64,000 nt of DNA, from contig NC_054701.1 of the NCBI RefSeq assembly GCF_016097555.1, positions 7,614,560 to 7,678,559 on the forward strand. Reading direction: 5' to 3'. Position 1 is the first letter of the stretch. The number at the start of each line of letters is the position of its first letter. The notes under the pieces were generated by a model. It did no database searches. It was not told the origin of the DNA and saw only the letters and a program-made list of their open reading frames with translations. Shown piece by piece: positions 55,045 to 64,000 of the stretch. Position numbers and translations under genes: made by a program. This DNA comes from Gigantopelta aegis (Eukaryota > Mollusca > Gastropoda > Neomphalida > Peltospiridae).

Positions 55045-55970
55045 TCATGTAACACATATATTTATCACGTGATTTGCTTGCTCCTTTAGTGATGGATTTG
55101 ACCGTGCAACTGACCAAGCTCTATGCACTTCGAGATTGGCATGAATTTTTTGAAAATGTGTTGTCTCGGGGTTTAAGGAAATTTGTAACTGCCAATTAGT
55201 TTCCTCAAAGTCTAAAACATGGTTTCTTACAATTCTATTCCAAATTTTCTTACTAGGGAATACAGATGTTAGAAAAAAATCGTTGAGGTAATGCAATAGA
55301 TTATATTTACGAAGAACTGTGTATATATCCGCTGCAAAGCCTGTATTTGAACGACCACATTGATTTTTTAAACTTAGTGGTCGACTGATTGCTATTTTGT
55401 AAGCCAGCGTCCTCACGGGGCATGGCAAAAGATGTCCTAAATAATATAATTTGTTTCTATCTATATGTCCTTCAAGGGATATACTGCCAAGAAGTCCAAG
55501 GCAAAAATCGGTTCGTGTTCTTTTAGCAAGGCCTTGGATAATCTTTGTTGCAAATCTATATACTCCTTCTAACGCCAGTAGTTCATTTGTATTTAAATTA
55601 TTCCATAATTCACTACCGTACAGGGCTTTTGATAGGCACAGCGAATGAACTAGCTTGACGCAAGTTACAGGATTAATTCCCCAGCAGTGAAAACCAGCCT
55701 GAACTAGAGACATGGCAGTGGATTTTATAGTTTTGCAAGTCTCGAGTGTTCTGTCCCAATTATTTAAAGACCTTTGTAATTTAATGCCAACATGCTTTAT
55801 GGTGGTTGAACATCGCAATTATTTCCATATAGAATACGTTGTGTACCTAAATCCTTATAGAAGTCAACAACTTGTGTTTTAGAAACAGAGAATGTAAAAC
55901 GCCATTTAGTACTATATCGCTCACATATTGAAATCATATTTTGCATGTCACTTGGAGTAGGAGAAATATA

Positions 55971-57438
55971 CTCTGTCAAAGAAACGCATAGGCGAAATAT
56001 TCATTGAATTATCTCTTTAATACAAAGTGGCATAATTTCGTTATTTTCGTATCACAGTGAAATTTGACATGAGTATGTGACAATGTTCTTGCTATGGACT
56101 GACGGCAGTGGAGGCGTTTCCGTCACCAAACAGCGTCGCACGAGGGCGCTGAAATCAGTACCTTGTGTGGCCACCAGCAGCAGCAATCACTGCGCGACAT
56201 CTCCTTGGCATAGACTGAATGAATCTCTGAATCCGGGCAACTGGAATCCAAGCCCATTCTTCCTGCAGTGCATGTGACAGTTGCGGAAGCGTCTGAGGCT
56301 CCGGGTCACGCTGGCGTATACGTCTGTCCAGTTTGTCCCATAGATGTTAAGTGGGGTTGAGATCTGGCGAACTTGATGGCCATGGCAACACATTAATGTT
56401 CTCATTCTGTAGGAAATCTATTGCTACACGTGCCGTATGCGGCCTGGCATTGTCCTGCTGAAAAAGAGCTCTCTGTCGATCCAAAATGAGAAGCATGTGA
56501 CGGCGAAGAATTTCATCTCGGTAGCATACACAATGCCAGTGTATGAGATGGCTCCCCACATAATGACACTCCCTCCACCGAATCTGTCATCTTGGGCGAC
56601 GCAGTTGTTGGCAAAACGTTCATTGCGGCGTCTGTAAACACGTTGTCGTCCATCACGTCGCTGTAGAAGGAGACGTGACTCGCCACTGAACCATATTCGC
56701 CGCCAGTTTCCCCAAGTTCCACCCCTCTACATTCGTGCACCAGCGAACACGTAAATGTCGATGTTGACGTCGTAGGACGGGGCCAACATACGGTCTCCTA
56801 GCCCGTAAACCAGCTTCTATAAGTCGGTTGGAATGGTTTGTGCAGACACCCTTCTCAAACCAGGTATGCGTCCAGCAGTGTTCGTTGCTGTGGCAGTTCG
56901 GTGACGCAAGTGCAGAACCCGGATGTAGCGATCGTGTGCTGCAGTTGTTATGCGAGGTCTTCCACTTCTGGGCCAGTCTTCAGCTGATTGAACCTGCTGG
57001 TACCTGACCCAGAGACGTGAAATGGTGCTCTGGTGGACGTTCATGTGGCGTGCGATTGCTGACTACCATTCACCTAACTGGAGGCGGCCTATTGCAATGT
57101 TTCGATTCGGCAGGCTTAGTCATGGCATCTTGTAACTCGTCTACGTCGAAATGCAAATGAGGCATCCTTTCAGCTTTAAATACCCATCACTACCCCAATC
57201 TTTTCCCCGCGAGTTTCACGTGCATTCGCTAAAAACTGACCATTTCACGCCGATTTCCTGCAATTGTCGCACAACGTACGTTAAATTTGTTTTATGGTGC
57301 ATTTGGACATGCTGTCCCATTCCAGGAACATTAACAAACATGGTCATTCAGCAACATTGTACAAAAAAACACGATATTTTGTAGAATCAAACACTTTTCT
57401 TCTTTCACTATCACCTATGCGTTTCTTTTTTGACAGAT
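55971..57438. mobile_element. Tc1-like DNA transposon, second family (1,468 bp)
   Basis: Ends CTCTGTCAAAGAAACGCATA and, inverted, ATCTGTCAAAAAAGAAACGC, with TA at 55969-55970 and 57439-57440. The transposase is on the minus strand. It interrupts a LINE RT. Confidence 0.9.
56155..57123 (-). pseudogene. Tc1-like transposase, second family, broken
   Basis: Minus strand: MNVHQSTISRLWVRYQQVQS and WPRSGRPRITT (paired HTH and hook), RRNERFANNC, GGGSVIMWGAISYTGIVYA, QQDNARPHTARVAIDFLQNE (second Asp), LPWPSSSPDLNPT, then HLWDKLDRRIR after a stop that replaces the catalytic Glu, and the C-terminus MPRRCRAVIAAAGGHTRY. Additional stops and frame changes lie in the first third and before the second Asp. 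All the expected blocks are present in order. Confidence 0.88.
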
Positions 57439-57630
57439 TATAATAGAGATGTCATCTGCTTGAGTTGGGAAAGAAATTCGAGTACCCAGGATCATTGCAC
57501 ATTTGTTTGATTGAGTTATATTATTCAGCAATGCATTAATAAACAATACATACAATATGGGGGATAGTATGCTTTCTTGACACAATCCTCTTTTCAAAGA
57601 AAGTGCGAAGAGAAACTATTGTTCACTAAA

Positions 57631-60394
57631 AAATTAATGAATTAATGAATGTTTAATGACACCCCAGCACGAAAAATACATCGGCTATTGGGTGTCAGAC
57701 TTTGGTAAATACAAACAGAGTGATGAGCAACATGAATATAAAAATTCAAGAGTTAAATAAAATCACATGTAAAGAACTGTGCAAAAATACAAATATCACA
57801 AATAAATACAATTAAAATTTACAATAAAGTTCAGTATCATCTAAAAAATGTAATATAAGTTCTGGATGGAATCGAAATTATTCCATCACCTTTCGTTGTC
57901 CAAATATATCTTTTCGAGTTTCTTTCACATACCTACACTCCACCAAAACGTGGCATACCGCCAGAGTACACTGACAGTACACACACTGAGGTGGAGGATC
58001 TTTCTTCAAAATAAATGAATGAGTCGAGTAAGTATGACCGATGCGACCACGACACAAGACTATTTCATCATTCCTACACTGCCTATAGGAAGACTGCCAC
58101 TCTACCAAGACTGGCTTGATAGCACGAAGCTTGTCGCATCCGCACCGTCCCAATCATATTGCTAAGTCGAAAAGATAAATTGGTTGATGCTATGTTTAAA
58201 ATCAGTATAAGGTACACCAACCCTGAGATGAGGCAAATCCAAAGCAGACTTGGCAGCTGAATCTGCCTTTTCATTACCCCTGATGCCAACATGGCTGGGC
58301 ACCCAACAAAATACAATATCTTTATTGGCAAGCAATAAAAAGACACACTTTCGTATCACCATCCCAATTAAAGGATAATCCAGCTTCATATTTCGTAAAC
58401 CTTGGAGACACGAAAGTGAGTCGGTAAAAATAATTAATTTGAATGCAATTGAATCTTTGATTTCTTCTAAGGCTTTAATGACTGCCCAAACTTCACGACT
58501 AAAGATCGATGCCGAGTCAGGCAGTCTCATGGAAAGTATTGTGTCTGATGGAAAAACTGTAGCACAAGCCACAGAATTCCCATCCCGTCATCCATCTGTA
58601 TACACAGGAATGTAATCACGGTACCTGTCCTGAATTTCCATGAACAATTGTATATAAACAACAGCATCTGTACGATCTTTCTTCAGATGCGAACGATCAG
58701 ACACAATCTTAGGTGGTGTAATACACCATGGTGGTAAAACAAAATATGAAGGTGTTTCCAAAGTGTCTGAACGCTTAATGCGAAGACCAAATGTACGAAT
58801 AGCATTTGGCCTTGCATCAAAAAACTTCATATATTTGTTGTCAAACACTGCATCATGTGTAGGATGTGTTGGTAATGAATTAATCTTGGTGGCATACTGC
58901 AGAGAAAGCTTGGCACGTCTAGCACCCAAACAAGGTTCGTGTGCATCAACATACAAGCTCTCTACAGGAGATGTTTTAAATGCACCAAGACATAGCCTAA
59001 GTCCCTGGTTGTGTATAGGATCTAGCATCTGCAAGTACCACTTGCGTGCCGACCCATACACAATGCATCCATAATCTAGTTTAGACCTCACAAGAGATCG
59101 ATACAGACGGAGCATAACCTTTCGGTCCGCTCCCCATTCTGTACTACCAATAACTTTTCAAATATTAAGAGCTTTCAAGCTCTTCTTTTTAACATATTTA
59201 AGATGGGACACAAAAGATAGCTTCCTGTCAAATATAACCCCCAGAAATTTAGTCTCCTCCACAACCGGAATCGGATTTGTCCAAAAACAACTGTGGATCT
59301 AAGTGGAGACCTCTTTTCTGGCAGATATGCATATAAACCGTTTTTGCCTTTAAGAATCGAAAGCCATTGTCAGTTGCCCATTGATGAAGTTTATTGAAAC
59401 AAAGCTGCAACTTACGTTCAATGATACTCATATTGGACCATCTATAGCAAATCTGAAAATCATCGACATATAACGAGCAATCCACACCAGGTGTTAAACA
59501 CTGGGTGATGCTGTTAATTTTCACAGAAAATAAAGTTACAGACAGGATATTACCTTGAGGTACACCCATCTCCTGTGGATAAATGTTGGACAAAGTCGAC
59601 CCCACCCGGAGATCTATCTCTTAAAAATTGAGATATAAAAACAGGAAGTCGACCTCTTAGGCCCATGGTATCGTAAGTTTTCTCCAAATAAAAAAACACT
59701 AAAACCAAGTGTTGATTATGGATGAAAGCCTCCCTACAAAACGTTTCAAATCTAACAAGATGATCAACTGTGCTACGTCTAGATCTGAACCCACATTGCA
59801 CGTTAGTGAGCAATTTGTGAGATTCAAGATACCAGACAAGCATACGATTGATAATGCGTTCCATGGTTTTACAAATGCAACTTGTCAAAGCGATAGGGCG
59901 ATAACTAGTAGGATTAGATGGATCCTTACCAAGCTTGGGAATAGGAATGACATTTGCTTTCCTCCAATCAGAAGGAAAGTCTCCAGAAATCCAGATGTTA
60001 TTAAAAATATTCAAAAGAGCCATCAAAGATGATTCAGGTAAATGCTTTAATAACTGATAATGAATTTCATCTGGCCCTACTGAAGTAGCATAGGCTCTAC
60101 GAAGAGCATCCTGCAATTCCTCCATAGAGAAACGCCTGTTGTACACTTCAGCATTTTCAGATGAAAAATTAATGGACTGCTTTTCAGCTTTAGTTCGGAC
60201 AGATGTAAAAGCATCTGTACTGAAAGCAGAAGATGAGTTATGAGAAAAGTTGTCTGCCAATGCATTGGCAATGTCACGATGAGACGTGACATCCGTGTCA
60301 TTGACAGACAAATGATGAACTGTAATACTGGATTCTTTCAAAATCCCATACTTCCACGTGGTATCATAAGATTTCTCGAGGTCACAAAAATCTT
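57631..60394 (-). pseudogene. RT/RNase H LINE, copy 2, broken and rearranged at its 5' end
   Basis: Minus-strand copy of the element at 31320-34470, from the tail (57631-57655) to about 60394. Pieces: ITVHHLSVNDTDVTSHRDIA through SYRPIALTSCICKTMERIIN and VLVFFYLEKTYDT (60341-59550), VPQGNILSVTLF and YVDDFQICYRW (59605-59249), LDYGCIVYGSARKWYLQMLD through KKDRTDAVVYIQ and IPVYTDG (59115-58588), the RNase H SMRLPDSASIFSREVWAVI and SHVGIRGNEKADSA (58572-58162) and CRGRIGHTYSTHSF (58153-57878). About five frame interruptions. Thirty-six bases between YDT and MGLRGR are missing, while a 48-bp piece from that same region is attached to the 5' end. No endonuclease. Confidence 0.9.
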
Positions 60395-60612
60395 ATGATG
60401 TTGTGTGTGTATGTGAATGTTGCATGGACGTTACATGAAACATCACGTGATAAAATAAAACCATATCATTGGCTAATGGCTAATAACAAGCAAGGGCTTT
60501 GTCCAAACGAAATACGATATTCTCAACAGAACATCGTAACCTAGAAAACTTAAATAAAATGCATACAGTAAATATTGAAATAAACTAATTACAAATATTT
60601 ACTTCCCGTTAC
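60395..60612. other. Short spacer
   Basis: No feature recognised. Confidence 0.4.
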
Positions 60613-60700
60613 AGAGACACGAAAGTGAATCTGTAAAACTAATATATTTGGATGCACATGAATCCTTAATCTGCTCCAGGGCTTTGAAGATATTCGGAAA
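60613..60700 (-). mobile_element. LINE fragment (RNase H region)
   Basis: On the minus strand it encodes KALEQIKDSCASKYI and FTDSLSCL, matching 33599-33675 of LINE copy 1. Together with 62382-62752 it is probably the remainder of one LINE copy now separated by the Ty3/Gypsy fossil. Confidence 0.8.
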
Positions 60701-60702
60701 CT

Positions 60703-62381
60703 AACCCTTTACCAGTTAGCACCAATAGCACGGGTCATGGCATAATCCCCTCGATTCATCTACCTAGGAGGATGTCTGACCCGTGTAGACCTCTGTGGAA
60801 CTGGCACTGGAATACCAAGATTGTCTTGAGACTTCGGCGAAGAATTGAAATCCAACTCACCTGCCACCTCCTCCATAGCTGATCCTTCATGGCCTGTTTG
60901 AGCTACTTCAACAGACGCCTCAGTTGAGCGTCCTGGTGTAGAATCACTGACTGGATCCATGGCACCTACAGAATCCGTGTCAGCAGCGTGTGGGGTGCTG
61001 GCATCTGTAGGTTCTGGGATCACCGCATCTCTGACCAACACAACAGAGTCCAGAATATGAATCGTCGCGCAACTCATGCGAAAGTATTGTCTTTGCAGGA
61101 AGGTGGCTTAGTCTTGGTCTTGGTGGTTGTGGCATATCCTGGTCATACAAGTCAATGGGCAACAGAAGATTCCTGTGCAGTGTTCTACTTCTTCCCTGCC
61201 CATTCCCCTTCTGTACCACAAACACTGATACATCTTTATTTGGCTGGTCACAAATGACGAAAGAATCTTCTTCCCATCTATCGGCAATCTTGTGTTTCCC
61301 CTCAAATGTCAAGGTTCGAACCAAAACTGTCGCCCGTCTGTAGAATGGACCCTCGCACCCTGACGTAATAGTTCTTCTGGCGTTTCCTACTGTCTTCAGT
61401 TGTCTTGGAAGCCAAGTTGTAGGAATCCGGTAACCTCCGACTTTGCTTGTCCTGTTTTGGTTCCAAACCTGCCAAACAAAAGAGAAAATGGAGAATAGCC
61501 CGTAGACTCATGCCTAGTACAATTGTAAGCATGAACCATCGGAGCTACGTGACTCTTCTAGTCAACCTTCTCAACAGGATCCAGGGTACCAAGCATGTTT
61601 AACAGCGTCCTGTTAAATTGCTGTCATACCATTACCCATTAGTCTTGGACTTCTGTATGCCTGAAATAGGACATAATGCCTTCAAAAGTTTACTTTCAAA
61701 ATGTGCACCCTCGTCAGAATGCAAACGCTGACGAAAACCATAATGAACAATAAAATGGTTAAATAAAACCTCTGCAGGTGTCCTAGCAATAACGGGTAAA
61801 ATGATCTGTTATAACCAGTATGTTTTGAAAGCCACCTTTATATGTTTTTAGAGTTAAAAAACCCAAGACATCCTAACTCAAGAGGTTGACATGTAGTTAT
61901 GTTGATTAATGGTGCTCCGATATTGGTTTGTCCCTTACGACGAAGACATCTGCCGCAGGCTTTGATCCACTCATCAACACTTTTGTTCATGGCACGCCAG
62001 TAGAATTTGTCCTTTAAAAGAGAAAGTGTCCCATCTCGACTTATGTGTCCATCATCGTTATGTATACCTCTATCGGCTGTGGCACGAAACTTTACAGGAA
62101 GTACCAGCTGCATCTTTTGCTCCCCATTCACTGTTACACTCCTCGTTGCAGTTTTAAATGGTCGAATTCCCTGTACGAAGACACGGCCTCTGGACAACGA
62201 GGAAGAGCATCAATGGATGGCCTTTTACCGTAACACAGATTTTTCAGGAATGGCTCAATCACTGTATCATTGGTTTGCTTGTGTCTCCAATCCCTGGACA
62301 TCATGTTACTAACTGAAGCACAATCATCATTATCATTGATCTCATCAGCTGACATACACAGACTTTCCACATAATTTGGAA
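60703..62381 (-). mobile_element. Fossil Ty3/Gypsy LTR retrotransposon fragment (integrase end of pol)
   Basis: Fragment of a Ty3/Gypsy element on the minus strand. Recognisable parts are the region before the integrase, the integrase HHCC zinc-binding domain (about 61860-62200) and the C-terminal end of pol with its Pro/Ser/Thr-rich tail (about 60760-61330). The integrase core is largely missing, as are gag, protease and RT; no LTR was found. It is a broken relic with several interruptions, probably old. It lies between two pieces of an RT/RNase H LINE (62382-62752 and 60613-60700). Confidence 0.82.
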
Positions 62382-62752
62382 CCTGGCATACTGCAGAGAA
62401 AGCTTTGCACGTCTAGCACCCAAACTAGGTTCGTGTGCATCAACGTACAAGCTCTCCACAGGAGATGTTTTGAAAGCACCAATACAAAGCCTAAGTCCCT
62501 GGCTGTGTATAGGATCTAGCATTTGAAAGTAAGACTTGCGTGCTGACCCATACACAATGCACCCATAATCAAGTTTAGACCGAACTAAAGATCTGTAAAG
62601 TCGGAGCATAACCTTTCGATCTGCTCCCCATTCAGTCTTGCCAATAACTTTTAAGATACTGAGGGCCTTCAAGCCCTTCTTTTTCACATACTGTAAATGT
62701 GGAACAATAACCCCCAGAAATTTGGTCTCCTCCACAACTGGAACCGGAGTTT
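62382..62752 (-). mobile_element. LINE fragment (RT thumb region)
   Basis: The minus strand encodes TPVPVVEETKFLGVI, VKKKGLKALSILKVIGKTEW, LDYGCIVYGSARKSYFQMLD and HEPSLGARRAKLSLQYA, nearly identical to 32770-33165 of copy 1. Thirty bases (FDRRLSF region) are missing in frame. It ends sharply at the Ty3/Gypsy fossil on one side and at a MITE remnant on the other. Confidence 0.9.
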
Positions 62753-62862
62753 TGAACACTGATATTCTAAACAAGAAAATATATTTAATATGTAAGTTTA
62801 ATCGTAGAAATATTTTATTAGTCGGAAATGTCTTGCAATGCAGCAAACTCAGGAATATCCCT
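62753..62862. mobile_element. TTAA MITE remnant, right end
   Basis: CACTGATATTCTAAACAAGA, AATCGTAGAAATATTTTATT and GCAGCAAACTCAGGAATATC before TTAA (62863-62866), as in 15613-16319. The left end is lost at the LINE junction. Confidence 0.85.
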
Positions 62863-62869
62863 TTAAAAT

Positions 62870-63072
62870 GTGTTTGTTTATCGACACCACTAGAGTACAT
62901 TGATTTATTAATAATCGGCTATTGAATGTTAAATATTTGGTAATTTTGACATAATATAATCATAGAAAGGAATCCGCTACATTTTGCAAATAGTAGCAAG
63001 GGATTTTTTTATATACATCATCCCACATACAGTATAGTACATACCACGGCTTTTGATATACCGGCCGTGGTG
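62870..63072 (-). mobile_element. tRNA-type SINE, reverse, second 3' variant
   Basis: On the minus strand: GCCAGTGCACCACGGCCGGT, TATATCAAAAGCCGTGGTAT, AGCGGATTCCTTTCTATG-like sequence, AATAGCCGATTATTAATAAA, AATGTACTCTAGTGGTGTCG. The head is missing at the junction with the next SINE. Confidence 0.85.
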
Positions 63073-63075
63073 CAC

Positions 63076-63300
63076 TGGCTCGTCGGTGGGCCCATCATGC
63101 TATTTCTCGTTCCAGCCAGTGCACCACGACTGGTATATCAAGGGATGTGTACTATGCTATGCTGTCTGTGGGATGATGCATATAAAAGATCCCTTGATAC
63201 TAATGGAAAAATGTAGTGGGTTTCCTCTCTAAGGCTATGTCAGAATAACCAAATGTTTGACACCCAATAGCCGATGATTAGTAAATCAATGTGACAATTT
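63076..63300 (+). mobile_element. tRNA-type SINE, plus, head truncated
   Basis: TCGGTGGGCCCATCATGCTA, CCAGCCAGTGCACCACGACT, CTGTCTGTGGGATGATGCAT, AATGTAGTGGGTTTCCTCTC and GACACCCAATAGCCGATGAT. It forms a near-palindromic junction with the reverse SINE before it. Confidence 0.88.
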
Positions 63301-63415
63301 AACTTTATTCACTGGGTGAAGGAAGAATAGCCCATTGGCCCACCGCTGGGGATTGTTCCCAAACCGACCGCACATCATGCGAGCGCTTTACCGCTGGGCT
63401 ATGCCCCACCCTAAA
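63301..63415 (-). mobile_element. tRNA-type SINE head, reverse
   Basis: On the minus strand: GGTGGGGCATAGCCCAGCGG (A-box-like), TAAAGCGCTCGCATGATGTG, CGGTCGGTTTGGGAACAATC, then TGGGCCAATGGGCTATTCTT. The body is missing. Confidence 0.85.
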
Positions 63416-63560
63416 CACAATAGTAGATTGAGAAAAGAAAAGACCTGGAGAATACAATCCAGATGCATTGCTAAAAAAAAAAAAAAAAAATCTGCAACAA
63501 AATAACAAACAAAAAGAAACAAACAACCGACTACGTGTAGTATGGTAGCAGTATATTTAT
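63416..63560. other. Spacer with poly-A
   Basis: Contains an A run (63472-63490) and A-rich sequence. Nothing coding. Confidence 0.4.
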
Positions 63561-63690
63561 ATTTAAATGATAAAATGTAGCGGATTTTCTCTCCAACACT
63601 ATGATAAAATTACCAAATATTTGACATCCAATAGCCGATGATTAATGAATCAATGTGCTCTAGTGGTGTCGTTACACAAAACAAACTCTT
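63561..63690 (+). mobile_element. SINE 3' part, second variant
   Basis: AAATGTAGCGGATTTTCTCT, TTGACATCCAATAGCCGATG, AATCAATGTGCTCTAGTGGT and GTCGTTACACAAAACAAACT: the complete 3' end of the second SINE variant. Confidence 0.85.
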
Positions 63691-64000
63691 TTTTGTGATT
63701 GTCGGGCACTTGTCGTTTTTAGACGGCCCTTGGAAGACGGAATGGCTGAGTGGGCGATCATGTGACGCAACGTCACGATATAGGTCGGCGAACTTAGATT
63801 TCTACTGTCCGGAGTTTGCCGAAGCTTAGCTGAATGTGGGTGCTGTCGGGTTTCTTTCTGTAGTGTGTGTATTAGTGATTAATATCTGAATTTTTTTTAA
63901 TCAAGTAACTCGAAAATGGTCGATGTAAATGTATTTGACGTCATAAATAGGATTGTTGTGGTATTAGAGCGGAAATCTTTGACAACTTTTTGGTTGTCGG
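63691..64000. other. No recognisable gene at the window edge
   Basis: GC-richer than most of the window around 63720-63850. A short open frame (63638-63829, plus) overlaps SINE sequence and has no recognisable domain. Confidence 0.4.

Larger units (their letters stand above)
55045..57597 (-). pseudogene. LINE reverse transcriptase fragment, split by a Tc1-like insertion
   Basis: Non-LTR retrotransposon ORF2 C-terminal part, a third LINE type in the window. The upstream piece (57597-57441) has KRGLCQESILSPILYVLFIN (the GxxQGxxLSP region) and PTQADDISII (catalytic xxDD). The downstream piece (55968-55045) carries RYSTKWRFTFSVSKTQVVDF, the thumb-like GINPVTCVKLVHSLCLSKAL and SELWNNLNTNELLALEGVYR, then SISLEGHIDRNKLYYLGHLL. 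The Tc1-like element at 55971-57438 separates them just after the catalytic DD. Besides the insertion, the frame is interrupted near 55810 and no endonuclease is seen. CR1/L2-like relatives are the most likely group, with low certainty. Confidence 0.8.

Noticed and set aside
60980-61324. Host-type gene with acidic/Pro-rich tail
   Set aside because: Composition and neighbours fit the C-terminal end of the Ty3/Gypsy fossil.

Overview
This is an accessory, repeat-dominated stretch of an animal genome, most likely a mollusc and probably a gastropod. That placement is inferred from AT-rich DNA, a tRNA-derived SINE and a LINE of the type common in molluscan intergenic DNA, many TTAA-flanked MITEs, THAP/YqaJ ISL2EU-type transposons and a duplicated GT31 glycosyltransferase; no species-level marker is visible. 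The only gene that looks intact and host-owned is a single-coding-exon GT31 beta-1,3-galactosyltransferase-like gene (34838-35980, +). Two broken paralogues lie at 20627-21778 (+) and 27087-27755 (-).

Layout. 96-15034: a ~73-bp satellite is split by a 13.96-kb PIF/Harbinger transposon (959-14919; 3-bp CAG duplication; ~100-bp imperfect terminal inverted repeats). It carries a broken HARBI1-like transposase and an apparently open, spliced Myb/SANT-like gene whose exons lie at opposite ends of the element. Inside it are two inverted copies of a TTAA-target element and a Tc1 transposon. One TTAA copy contains a 635-bp TIR element and a 6-kb ISL2EU transposon, which itself holds SINEs, so the nest is five levels deep. 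15613-20452: a palindromic MITE dimer, SINEs, LINE 3' ends and a 33-bp minisatellite. 20627-27755: two GT31 pseudogenes and a 49-bp satellite (~37 units) that appears to derive from the last codons of the GT31 gene. 27756-42603: a nearly open RT/RNase H LINE (31331-34440), the intact GT31 gene, foldback mini-elements and a Tx1-like LINE endonuclease fragment. 43362-50479: MITEs, SINEs and a large broken gene of an unnamed family with an XPG/FEN1-like C-terminal motif set. 51854-63690: three more Tc1-like transposons, three or four LINE copies, a fossil Ty3/Gypsy fragment and a SINE cluster.

Mobilisation. The RT/RNase H LINE has a 3' end (tail of the CATT/CAAT type) that is shared with a tRNA-headed SINE and with a second, unusual-headed SINE-like element (18033, 23301, 37361). 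Both are therefore probably mobilised by this LINE. No microbial genes, CRISPR arrays or complete RNA genes were found. The most unusual signals are the gene-derived satellite, the interleaved antisense genes of the ISL2EU element, and the Harbinger gene that keeps splice phase across an 11.5-kb intron filled with nested transposons.
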